Assembly (NCBI RefSeq): GCF_015169395.1
Contig: NZ_CP063458.1
Coordinates: 3,224,001-3,288,000, forward strand
Direction of reading: 5' to 3'
From: Humisphaera borealis
GTDB lineage: Bacteria > Planctomycetota > Phycisphaerae > Tepidisphaerales > Tepidisphaeraceae
Length of the DNA stretch: 64,000 nucleotides
How positions within the stretch are numbered: position 1 is the stretch's first letter; the number at the start of each line of letters is the position of its first letter. Positions 34,620 through 42,351 of this stretch are shown piece by piece. The notes beneath the pieces were generated by a model. It did no database searches, had not been told where the DNA came from, and saw only the letters and a list, made by a program, of their open reading frames with translations. A program made the translations under genes and the position numbers.

Positions 34620-35201
34620 CTATTTCCCCGCCGGGCTTGTGTGCCAGGCGAGTTCCATTCGGAAGGTGGCGACGTTGGCATCGCGGGAGGGGGCGGCGTT
34701 CTGCAGATCGAAGGACTGAACGGTGGTGTCCGGGAATCGCTCGCGCAGGGCGTGCAGGAATGCGGCGCACGCGGGATAACTCCCGGCGCCGACGACCCGA
34801 ATGGGGACGGTCTGGTAGTGCTGGCCGTCAACGGCCGACTGTGGCTGGATCTCGTTGAGCGTGACCTTTGCCTCCCCCGCGACACCCGCCAGCAGATTGA
34901 TCCGGCGATTGACCGCCGAGGCCGGTTCCAGCCGCAGCGGCAGCTCGGCCAGTTCCTTGTTGGCCGCGACGAGCCGCTGTCGCGTGTCACGGAGTTCGGT
35001 CGCGAGCTCGGCAGATCGCGTCTTGCGGTCGGCCAGTTCGCGCTCCTGGCCCCGGCGTTCGACGAGTCCGGCCAATGCCGGGGCGATGCCAACAAAGTAC
35101 CCACCGGCCGAGATCGCGACGCAGACTGTGATACCAATCGCAATCGCCTTGCGGGAATACGAACGCTGCTCGGGGTTGAGAGGAGACTTTTCGGTGCTCA
35201 T
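34620..35201 (-). CDS. pilO: PilO-like inner-membrane platform protein
   Basis: A 193-residue bitopic membrane protein: short cytoplasmic N-terminus, one transmembrane helix (AIAIGITVCVAISAGGYFVG, about 20-39), a coiled-coil segment (about 48-95) and a ferredoxin-like periplasmic domain (YQTVPIRVVGAGSYPACAAF). This layout is that of PilO/GspM, which joins PilN in the alignment complex. Its ATG overlaps the PilN-like stop by 4 bp (ATGA), and AGGAG is 4 nt upstream. It is the last gene of the operon. Sequence conservation in this family is weak, so the call rests on layout and order. Confidence 0.8.
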   Translation of the reverse strand: MSTEKSPLNPEQRSYSRKAIAIGITVCVAISAGGYFVGIAPALAGLVERRGQERELADRKTRSAELATELRDTRQRLVAANKELAELPLRLEPASAVNRRINLLAGVAGEAKVTLNEIQPQSAVDGQHYQTVPIRVVGAGSYPACAAFLHALRERFPDTTVQSFDLQNAAPSRDANVATFRMELAWHTSPAGK

Positions 35202-35893
35202 CGATCTCCTCCGGCGATGTTGGCGGTGCTGTCGGTCGGCCTGGCGGCGGCGGGCTTACCGGGCTCGGCCAGCGTGCACTCAATGCGGAACGAAACCAGC
35301 TGCTTGTCGGCGAACGGTTCCCGCGTCGTATCGAGCAGCGTCACCCGCCCGAACAGACCGGTCCCCTCCAACCGCAGCGCGAACTGCGACACGGCCGCCT
35401 GAGACGCACCCAGCCCCGCGACGTTCACCAGCAGCGTCGGATCGATGGCCGCCGGCTTGACCGACTTCGGTGACGACGGTGACGCCGGTTTTGGCACCCC
35501 CGCGGTAGGGGACGGCACTTGCCGCGGCCGCACGGAGCAACCCTTTAGCGTGACGTCCTGCCCTGCCTTGGTTGCCATCAGTGCCAGGAGTGAACTCCAG
35601 TCGGGCTGCTCGGCAATGGCGCGACTGGATCGAAGCAGGGATTGCACGCGATCCAGTTCGGTTCTGAAGCCTGCCACCTCGGCCGAGGCGCGGTCCACTT
35701 CGGTGCCCGCCGTCTGCAAGCGGGCCTGAAGGTCGGAACCGGAATGGGTATCGATCGCCAGCGCCGCCGCCCCGGCGGCGGCGACCAGCGCGCCGTAACA
35801 GGCGCACCCAACGACCCAGCCGCGGCGCAGGGAGCGCCGGCGACGGCTTTCCAGCCGATGGAAGGGAATGAGGTTCAATGCCTGCATGGTCAC
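35198..35893 (-). CDS. pilN: PilN-like inner-membrane platform protein
   Basis: A 231-residue bitopic membrane protein. The N-terminal MQALNLIPFHRLESRRRR contains the LNLIP motif that PilN uses to bind PilM. A transmembrane helix follows (GCACYGALVAAAGAAALAI, about 30-48), then a coiled coil (about 55-95) and a periplasmic domain interrupted by a Pro/Lys-rich linker (about 122-150). GTG 35893 is preferred because GGAG lies 7 nt upstream; ATG 35887 is an alternative. It overlaps pilO by 4 bp and follows pilM by 21 bp. Confidence 0.82.
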   Translation of the reverse strand: MTMQALNLIPFHRLESRRRRSLRRGWVVGCACYGALVAAAGAAALAIDTHSGSDLQARLQTAGTEVDRASAEVAGFRTELDRVQSLLRSSRAIAEQPDWSSLLALMATKAGQDVTLKGCSVRPRQVPSPTAGVPKPASPSSPKSVKPAAIDPTLLVNVAGLGASQAAVSQFALRLEGTGLFGRVTLLDTTREPFADKQLVSFRIECTLAEPGKPAAARPTDSTANIAGGDR

Positions 35894-35914
35894 GCGTCTG
35901 CTCCGCTCCGTCCC

Positions 35915-37015
35915 TTAAGCCGGCTCCCGCATCGCCAGTCCCAACGCCAGCGTCATCGCCGGCGACGAACAGACCGACAGGAGGCCGGGATCACATGTCA
36001 CCAGCGTGGCCGGCGCAACTCGCCTGACCTCAACCGACAACGCAGCCGAAAGCTTTTCCACCAGGCCGGCCATTGCCGCACCGCCACCCGTCAGCAGCAA
36101 TCGGCTGACAGGGGCATCGGGATAAAGGTGGCCGGCATAGTCGAAAGAGAGTGCGAGCTCTTTCGTCATGGCGTCGACAAACCCGTTGACCTCCCGACGT
36201 CCCTCGTCCGGAAGTTCGACGGCATCGTCGGCGTCGCCCGACTGCGCACGCGGGCCGGTACCCACACCGATCTCCGCCAGAAGAAACTCAGCGACGTCCG
36301 CCTCGATCGCCAGTCGGCGGCACAATTCTTCCTGAAGTGCCCCGGCGGCCACTTCGGGGAGTCGGCGATTGAACGTGATGGTCCGGCCGTGCACGAGCGT
36401 GAGGGTCGCGGGCCCGTTGCCCAGATCGAGGATCGCCGTGATCCCTGTGGGGCTTAGAGCGGTCGCGCAGGCCCGCGACAGTGCGGTCGGTTCCAGGTCA
36501 AGCGCGGCAACGTCGAAACCGCCGGGCTCGACCGTATCCAGCAGGCTATCGGCCTTGGCGTGCGGAACGGCAACCGCCATCGCGTGCGTGCCCCGGCTGT
36601 TTCTCGCGCCGGGGGGCATTTCCCACCAGGCCAGTTCGAAGGAATCCGGCGCGATTCGCGTATTGCGCGCCATTTCCATTCGGGCAAGCTGATCGAGCGG
36701 TGCATTGCTGCTGCGCGGCGGAAGCTCGATCGTGCTGATGATCGCATCGGCAGGCGGTGCCGCGAAAACGGCCGAGCTGCCAACGAACCCCGCCTGCCGC
36801 ACGGCATCGGCAAGGCCGACAACCTCGTCCGCGGTCAGCGGGCCGATCGCGCCGCGCGGCCGGCACATCGCCGCGACGACCTTTGCAATTCCGTTGGCAC
36901 CCCGTTCGACCTGGACGGCCTTGATTGACTTCGTACCGACGTCGACCCCGATCGCAAGCCTGGCGGCCGCGCGACCGGGAAGTCCGCCGAGGGTGGTGAA
37001 GAATGATGCGAACAT
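35915..37015 (-). CDS. pilM: PilM-like actin-fold protein
   Basis: A 366-residue cytoplasmic ATPase-fold protein that binds the N-terminus of PilN and links the pilus motor to the membrane platform. The actin-like phosphate motifs are seen: AIGVDVGTKSIKAVQVER near 21-38, AILDLGNGPATLTLV near 195-209, and LLLTGGGAAMAGLVEKLS near 305-322. The start ATG overlaps the PilC stop by one base (TGATG). Length matches PilM (about 350). Confidence 0.9.
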   Translation of the reverse strand: MFASFFTTLGGLPGRAAARLAIGVDVGTKSIKAVQVERGANGIAKVVAAMCRPRGAIGPLTADEVVGLADAVRQAGFVGSSAVFAAPPADAIISTIELPPRSSNAPLDQLARMEMARNTRIAPDSFELAWWEMPPGARNSRGTHAMAVAVPHAKADSLLDTVEPGGFDVAALDLEPTALSRACATALSPTGITAILDLGNGPATLTLVHGRTITFNRRLPEVAAGALQEELCRRLAIEADVAEFLLAEIGVGTGPRAQSGDADDAVELPDEGRREVNGFVDAMTKELALSFDYAGHLYPDAPVSRLLLTGGGAAMAGLVEKLSAALSVEVRRVAPATLVTCDPGLLSVCSSPAMTLALGLAMREPA

Positions 37016-38256
37016 CAGTGGCCTCCCTGTGCGGCGCTGGTGAGGTCGAACAGAGGCAGGAACATGCTGATCGCGATGAAGCCGACAAGGATGCCCAGGC
37101 CGATCAGGATGACCGGCTCGAGAATGCTCGTGAGCGACTTGACGACCACCTCATTCTCCTCGTCAAGGAAGTCGGAGATGTTGAGCATCAAGGTCGCGAC
37201 CTGTCCGCTGGCCTCGCCGCTGCGCATGGATTCGACAATCGACGGCGTGACCAGGTCGCTCTCGGCGAAGGCACTGCTCATCGGCGACCCGCGCGTGACC
37301 GCCTCTTCGGCTCTGGCCACCAGATCGGCGAAGTGAACGTTCGAACAGCTCTGGCGGGCCAAGGCCAGCGCTTCGAGCATCGGAACGCGGCCGTTGAGCA
37401 GTGTTCCGAGCACCCGGGTGATGCGTGCGATCGCGAAAGACCGGGTGACATTGTTGATCATCGGCGCCCGCACCAGTGCGCCATGGAAGATGCGCTTGCC
37501 GGAAGGCGTTCGAATCCAGTAACGGGCGCTGAAGAACGCGCCGACCACTACGAGAATCAGCACCCACCAGTAGTTCCGCAGCGCCTCGCTGATGTGCATG
37601 AGCATCTTCGTCGTCGACGGAAGCGGCGCGTCGAGCGACTCGAACAGCCCGGTGAATCGGGGCAGCACGAACAGCAGCATGAGGCACAGGACGTTGATCG
37701 AGATGAAGATCAGGAGCGTAGGGTAGATGAGCGCGCCGACAACTGCCTGTCGGACGTGCAGGGACTTCTTGCTCAGCACCGCCAGCCGATCGAGCATGAC
37801 ATCGAAGATTCCACCGGCCTCGCCAGCGGCGATCAGGCTGCGTGCGACGGCGTCAAAAATGTGGGGATAGGCAGCCATTGCCTCCGAGAGCGGCGTACCC
37901 TCTTCCACCTTGGCCCGCAGCGACGACACGACGCTCCGCCAGGCGGCGTCCTTGCTCTGACGTTCCAATGCGCCCAGCGCATCGACCAGCGCGGTGCCCG
38001 AAGCAACCAGCACCGCCAGCTGCCGCGTGAACATCGCCAGGTTCTTGAGCTTCCGCCCCGTGCCCATGCGGATCCTGCCGCTGGCCGGCGCGGAACTCGT
38101 CATCGGACCCGCACTGCCGGACGAGGCCGGTGCGATCGTCGCGACGAACAGTCCCTGCCGGCGAAGGCTTTCCGTCGCGTCCAGGATTGACGCGGCCTCG
38201 ACGGTGCCGCTGAGCTTCTTGCCGCCGTTATCGAAGGCTTCGTAAGCGAGCTTCAT
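37015..38256 (-). CDS. pilC: PilC/GspF-type inner-membrane protein
   Basis: A 413-residue polytopic membrane protein with two GspF domains and three or four hydrophobic segments. The first domain has FTRQLAVLVASGTALVDAL and the second RVLGTLLNGRVPMLEALALA. The conserved segment EAGGIFDVMLDRLAVL lies between, and the ending EPVILIGLGILVGFIAISMF is the last membrane helix. It forms the rotating platform for the PilB motor. AGGAGG lies 4 nt before the ATG, which overlaps the pilB stop by 4 bp. Confidence 0.94.
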   Translation of the reverse strand: MKLAYEAFDNGGKKLSGTVEAASILDATESLRRQGLFVATIAPASSGSAGPMTSSAPASGRIRMGTGRKLKNLAMFTRQLAVLVASGTALVDALGALERQSKDAAWRSVVSSLRAKVEEGTPLSEAMAAYPHIFDAVARSLIAAGEAGGIFDVMLDRLAVLSKKSLHVRQAVVGALIYPTLLIFISINVLCLMLLFVLPRFTGLFESLDAPLPSTTKMLMHISEALRNYWWVLILVVVGAFFSARYWIRTPSGKRIFHGALVRAPMINNVTRSFAIARITRVLGTLLNGRVPMLEALALARQSCSNVHFADLVARAEEAVTRGSPMSSAFAESDLVTPSIVESMRSGEASGQVATLMLNISDFLDEENEVVVKSLTSILEPVILIGLGILVGFIAISMFLPLFDLTSAAQGGH

Positions 38257-40121
38257 GCGGCCTCCTTGAGAACAGCGGCGGCGGCAGTCGCGGCGTCTTT
38301 GGCGATCTTGTCCTTGGCCGCGCCCTCTTCGTGGGCATCGGCGTCTTCGTTGGTTGTCACGCGGAGGACTTCCTCAAGGCTGCTTTGCCCGTCGAGCGCC
38401 GCGGCGACGCCTTCCTCTCGCAGTGTCCTTCCGCCCCACTTGCGGAACTCGGCCCGAAGCTCGTGCGACGGGCAGGCCTTGTGCACCATCCGGCGAAGTT
38501 CCGGGGTGACTTCCATCACCTCGTACACGCCAAACCGGCTCTGGAACCCACTGTCATGGCACGACTGACAACCGCCACCTTTACGGAACGCGCGGCCGAC
38601 CTTGTCGGCCAGTCCTGCGTCTGCGAGTTCCTTCTCGCTCGGGTAGTACTTGGTGGCGCAGGACGGACAGATGCTGCGGGCCAGTCGCTGCGCGACGACG
38701 CCGTTGAGCGCGCTGCTAAGCAGGTAGGGTTCAATGCCCATGTCGAGCAGTCGCGCCACGGCACCGACGGCATCGTTCGTGTGCAGCGTCGCGAGCACGA
38801 GGTGCCCGGTCAGCGCGGCCTGAACGGCCACATGCGCCGTCTCCTGATCGCGGATTTCGCCGACCATGATGACATCCGGGTCCTGCCGTAGAATGCTGCG
38901 CAGCGCCTTGGCGAACGACAAACCAATCTGGTCGTGGACGTGGGTCTGGTTGACAAGGTCGAGCTGGTATTCGACGGGGTCTTCGATCGTGACGATGTTG
39001 AGTTCCGGACTGCGGACAAGGTCGAGTGCGCTGTAGAGCGTCGTCGTCTTGCCGCTGCCGGTCGGGCCCGTCACCAGCACCAGGCCGTGCGGCTTTTCGA
39101 GCATTCGGCGGAATGACGCCAGCGCCTCGGGTCGGAAGCCCAGTTCATCCAGGCGTACCTTCAGGTTGGCCTTGTCGAGAATGCGCAGCACGAGCTTCTC
39201 GCCGAGCAGCGTGGGCATCGAACTGACGCGCAGGTCGATTTCCCGCCCCTCGGCGACGATGTGCACCCGGCCTTCCTGCGGCAGGCGCTTCTCGGCGACA
39301 TCCATCTTCCCGATGACCTTGATGCGCGACACGATCGCCGCGTGCATGCCGGCCGGCGGCTTCATGAGGTCGCGCAGAACGCCGTCGATCCGGTAGCGAA
39401 TCCGACTTCCCTTCTTGTCGGGCTCGATATGGATATCGCTCGCCTTGTCGCGAATCGCGGTCAGCAGCGCGACGTTCACCAGGTTGATGATCGGCGAGCC
39501 GGCGACCATCTTGTCGAGGTCTGTGGTCGGCCCTTCATCCACGCTCTCGCGGTCCACGACTTCGACGTCCTGCTCACTGAGGCTCGTCAGGAACGCGTCG
39601 ATGCTGGTTTCGCCGGCCGCGTACTTCTTGATGAACTCCTTGATGTTGGCTTCGATCGCCAGCACCGTTCGAACGCGGCAATTGGTGAGTTGCCGGATGC
39701 GGTCGATTTTCGGCAGATTCTGCGGATCTGTCATCGCGACGGTCAGGGTGCCGTGCACCTTGAACATCGGGATCGCCAGCAGTCGCTCGGCCTCTTCAGC
39801 GCCGAAGAGCTTGAACAACGTCGGGTCGATCAGCCCGTGGCGAAGCTGCACGCCTTTGACACCGAGCGTTCGGGCCAGAACCTGCACGAGGTGCGCGCCG
39901 CTGATGACGTTCTGCTCGACGAGCATTTCCCCGAGCAGGCGACCGCTGTTCTTCTGCTGGGCTAGAGCCCTGGCCAGCTGCTCCTGGGTCAGCACCCCTT
40001 CAAGTACGAGTGCTTCGCCGAGGCGCACACGGCGGCCGGGCGTTCCGGGACTTGGCGCGCCGCCGCCGGCCGCCGCCGAGGCGGGTGTGACAGGTGAAGA
40101 TTGGGGAGCCGATTGGGACAC
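38253..40121 (-). CDS. pilB: PilB/GspE-type assembly ATPase with MshEN domain
   Basis: A 622-residue cytoplasmic hexameric ATPase that drives pilin polymerisation or type II secretion. It starts at GTG 40121. After a Pro/Ala-rich leader, residues about 31-95 form an MshEN domain (RVRLGEALVLEGVLTQEQLA), a fold known to bind cyclic di-GMP in some PilB proteins. The motor domain has Walker A GPTGSGKTTT near 350, the Asp box (VTIEDPVEYQ), Walker B (IMVGEIRDQETA) and the His box (VLATLHTND). Two CxxC pairs (CPSCATKYY and CQSCHDSG) form the tetracysteine zinc site. A Lys/Ala-rich tail follows. It opens the pilBCMNO block, 20 bp after the STAS gene. Confidence 0.94.
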   Translation of the reverse strand: MSQSAPQSSPVTPASAAAGGGAPSPGTPGRRVRLGEALVLEGVLTQEQLARALAQQKNSGRLLGEMLVEQNVISGAHLVQVLARTLGVKGVQLRHGLIDPTLFKLFGAEEAERLLAIPMFKVHGTLTVAMTDPQNLPKIDRIRQLTNCRVRTVLAIEANIKEFIKKYAAGETSIDAFLTSLSEQDVEVVDRESVDEGPTTDLDKMVAGSPIINLVNVALLTAIRDKASDIHIEPDKKGSRIRYRIDGVLRDLMKPPAGMHAAIVSRIKVIGKMDVAEKRLPQEGRVHIVAEGREIDLRVSSMPTLLGEKLVLRILDKANLKVRLDELGFRPEALASFRRMLEKPHGLVLVTGPTGSGKTTTLYSALDLVRSPELNIVTIEDPVEYQLDLVNQTHVHDQIGLSFAKALRSILRQDPDVIMVGEIRDQETAHVAVQAALTGHLVLATLHTNDAVGAVARLLDMGIEPYLLSSALNGVVAQRLARSICPSCATKYYPSEKELADAGLADKVGRAFRKGGGCQSCHDSGFQSRFGVYEVMEVTPELRRMVHKACPSHELRAEFRKWGGRTLREEGVAAALDGQSSLEEVLRVTTNEDADAHEEGAAKDKIAKDAATAAAAVLKEAA

Positions 40122-40141
40122 AGTTGTTTTGTGACAAGGTG

Positions 40142-40477
40142 CTACAGGAAGCTTCGAACCGCCGTGTTGGCATCCTCAAAATGCTCGAACAGCGGCGTCA
40201 GTTCGGTCAGTTCGAGCACTTCGCGGATCGTCTTGTTGGCCGAGCAAAGTCGAAGAGCCTGGCCGGACTTGCCGAGCTCTTCCGTCAGTTCCACCAGCGT
40301 CTCCAGGCCCTTGCTGTCGACGAAAGGAACGGCCGACATGTCGACCACAAAGCGCCCGAGGCTGGTCGTCATCGCCTCGTTCATGCGGCCGCGAAACAGG
40401 GCGCAGTCCTGCTCCACCAAAGCCCCATCGGGCTTGAGGACAATGACGGCACCCTGGCGTTGTTCGGAGATCTTCAT
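40142..40477 (-). CDS. STAS-domain protein (anti-sigma factor antagonist-like)
   Basis: A 111-residue single STAS domain starting at ATG 40477 (MKISEQRQGAVIVLKPDGAL). The central strand-loop-helix FVVDMSAVPFVDSKGLETLV carries the Ser of the D-x-K/S-x-G-type phosphorylation site, as in SpoIIAA-like switch proteins. A short second helix LRLCSANKTIREVLELTEL follows. It sits between the histidine kinase and pilB, 20 bp from the latter, so it is likely a regulator of the pilus or of the kinase. No ribosome site precedes it: the upstream sequence is an inverted repeat. Confidence 0.88.
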   Translation of the reverse strand: MKISEQRQGAVIVLKPDGALVEQDCALFRGRMNEAMTTSLGRFVVDMSAVPFVDSKGLETLVELTEELGKSGQALRLCSANKTIREVLELTELTPLFEHFEDANTAVRSFL

Positions 40478-40481
40478 TTTT

Positions 40482-40548
40482 TGTAGGGGCACACGGCGTG
40501 TGCCTGTAACTGCGATCGCCGACGGGCACACGGCCGTGTGCCCCTACA
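40482..40548. repeat. Inverted repeat TGTAGGGGCACACGGC between kinase and STAS genes
   Basis: Perfect 16-bp arms at 40482-40497 and 40533-40548. Each arm also extends into its own palindrome: 40488-40504 (GGCACAC-GGC-GTGTGCC) and 40524-40543, a perfect 20-bp palindrome. It fills the gap between the kinase stop (40549) and the STAS start codon (40477), and would form alternative cruciform or hairpin structures in the operon mRNA. Confidence 0.9.
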
Positions 40549-42126
40549 TCACGCCGCCGTCTTCAGCGGCAGTGCCAGCGTGAACGTGCTGCCCTTGTTC
40601 AGTTGCGACTCGACGGTGATATCGCCCCCGTGCAGACGGGCGACTTCCCGGGCGATGGTCAGCCCCAGGCCGGTTCCGGTGATCTTGTCCACGCGATTGT
40701 CGTTCGCCCGGTAGAACCGCTCGAAGATCTTCTGGCAGTCTTCTTCCGAGATGCCAATCCCGGTGTCGGCGACCGCTACCGCCAACTGCTTGTCGTCTGC
40801 GTCGACACGCACCGTTACGCTTCCGCCGGCGGGCGTGTACTTCAGAGCATTGCCGACAAGGTTGTGCAGCGCGACGGCGACCTTCTCGCGATCTGCCTGC
40901 AGTACCGGAAGCTTCGGCGGAAGCACGAATACCAACGCGATCTTCTTTTCCATCGCCTGCTGCTGGTAATCCTGCTTCAGGCCATCGAACAACTGATCCA
41001 GCCGGACATCGTCGCTTTTGAGCTTGAACGCGCCGGCTTCGATCTCGGCGACTGAGAGCATTTCTCCGACGATTCGCTCGAGCCGGCGGGATTCGCTGTT
41101 GATGACGTTCAACGCCTGCACGCGGATGCTCGGATCGGCCTCCCCGTCCTCGATCGCCGTCTCGACATAGAGCCTGATGTTGGTCAGCGGCGTGCGGAGC
41201 TCGTGCGTCGCCTGGGCGACAAACGCGTGGCGGGCCTCTTCGGCGGCTTTTTGTTGGGTGATGTCCTCGATCACGATCATCGCCGAGGCCGCGTCTTCCC
41301 GGCGGACCGGCCGAACGCTGAACCGCAGCACGCCCGCCGTCGAGTCCGTCCCCTTTGACTCGGCCTTGCGGTCGACGTCGATCACGCTGCGGCGACGGCT
41401 CGTACCGGCGACCACCTGCCGGACGGCGGCGACGACCGAATCGACCTTGATCGCGACGCCGACGTCGGCGTTGACCATCTTCTCTCGATCGACCCGGAGG
41501 AACGTCGCGGCTGCGCCGTTGGCGTATTTGATCTGGCCCTGATCGTCGAACAGGATCAACCCCTGGCTCATCGCGTCGCACGCGGCGTCGAGATCACCCC
41601 GGGCCTGGCGGCGACGGCCGAGGGCTTCGCGGGCTTTCTCGGCCAGCGCTTCGCGACGGACCTGGTCGCGCTCGGCGACCAGCAGGTTCCACGCCTGGGC
41701 TTCGGGTCCGAGCGCAGGATTGACGGGCATCACGGCCCCCGGCGCGGCTGTGCCTCCCGATAGACTCGACGACAGCAAGGCGTCGCGAACGGCCATCAAC
41801 CCGCTCAAACGACGCCGCAGCGATCGGTAAAGGAAAAGCAGCGCGAGCATTGCCGTCGAGCCGATTCCGCCGACAGCGGCCATCAGGGTCAGGCCGTAGT
41901 TACTGGGGCTGACATGGTCGGCCGACCAGTAGGCCGCGCCGGCAACAATCACGAACAGGACGGCCGCAAGGGCCAGGCCGCCCGAGGCGACCAACGATTC
42001 CTGCCGCACGTAGCGACGGGTAGCGGTAGCACTGGCAGTGTCTGCCGTTGCAAGACCCCCAGCGGCAGCGCCGGCAGCACCGTTCATTGAATTGGCGGGA
42101 AGATTGGAACGCACGTCGACTTCCAT
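40549..42126 (-). CDS. Membrane histidine kinase with PAS domain
   Basis: A 525-residue sensor kinase. After a Ser/Ala-rich N-terminus there are two membrane helices (about 47-67, GLALAAVLFVIVAGAAYW, and 79-99), a coiled linker, a PAS domain (about 180-290, LDAACDAMSQGLILFDDQGQ), then a HisKA dimerisation box (VAQATHELRTPLTNIRLYVE, phospho-His near residue 308) and an HATPase domain with N box (ALHNLVGNALKYTPAGG), G1 (VADTGIGIS) and G2 (GTGLGLTIA). No receiver domain or response regulator is adjacent. It is the first gene of the leftward operon with STAS and pilBCMNO, so it may tune pilus assembly. ATG 42126 is chosen; the ribosome site is weak. Confidence 0.9.
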   Translation of the reverse strand: MEVDVRSNLPANSMNGAAGAAAGGLATADTASATATRRYVRQESLVASGGLALAAVLFVIVAGAAYWSADHVSPSNYGLTLMAAVGGIGSTAMLALLFLYRSLRRRLSGLMAVRDALLSSSLSGGTAAPGAVMPVNPALGPEAQAWNLLVAERDQVRREALAEKAREALGRRRQARGDLDAACDAMSQGLILFDDQGQIKYANGAAATFLRVDREKMVNADVGVAIKVDSVVAAVRQVVAGTSRRRSVIDVDRKAESKGTDSTAGVLRFSVRPVRREDAASAMIVIEDITQQKAAEEARHAFVAQATHELRTPLTNIRLYVETAIEDGEADPSIRVQALNVINSESRRLERIVGEMLSVAEIEAGAFKLKSDDVRLDQLFDGLKQDYQQQAMEKKIALVFVLPPKLPVLQADREKVAVALHNLVGNALKYTPAGGSVTVRVDADDKQLAVAVADTGIGISEEDCQKIFERFYRANDNRVDKITGTGLGLTIAREVARLHGGDITVESQLNKGSTFTLALPLKTAA

Positions 42127-42332
42127 ATCGCACCACAACAACCCGCAAGACCGTTTCGCCGCATTCCGGTTCAATCCGGCATCCTCTCTATCGGATGGGG
42201 ATGGAGGGACTTGACGGAAGAGGTGCCCGGGTGATGAGGTGGGCGCACTTTCGCGAGGGCAGTCGCCTGGGTGTCGCTCGTCCGGGAGACGACGGCCAGA
42301 CGTAGCGTGCATCTATCCACCCCGACACCTCC

Positions 42333-42338
42333 TATAAT
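42333..42338 (+). promoter_or_regulatory. Possible -10 box TATAAT before dus
   Basis: A perfect TATAAT ends 13 nt before the dus start codon, which has no Shine-Dalgarno sequence. If used, the mRNA would start within a few bases of the ATG. No consensus -35 box is seen 17 bp upstream. Confidence 0.4.
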
Positions 42339-42351
42339 CGCCCCCGTCACA

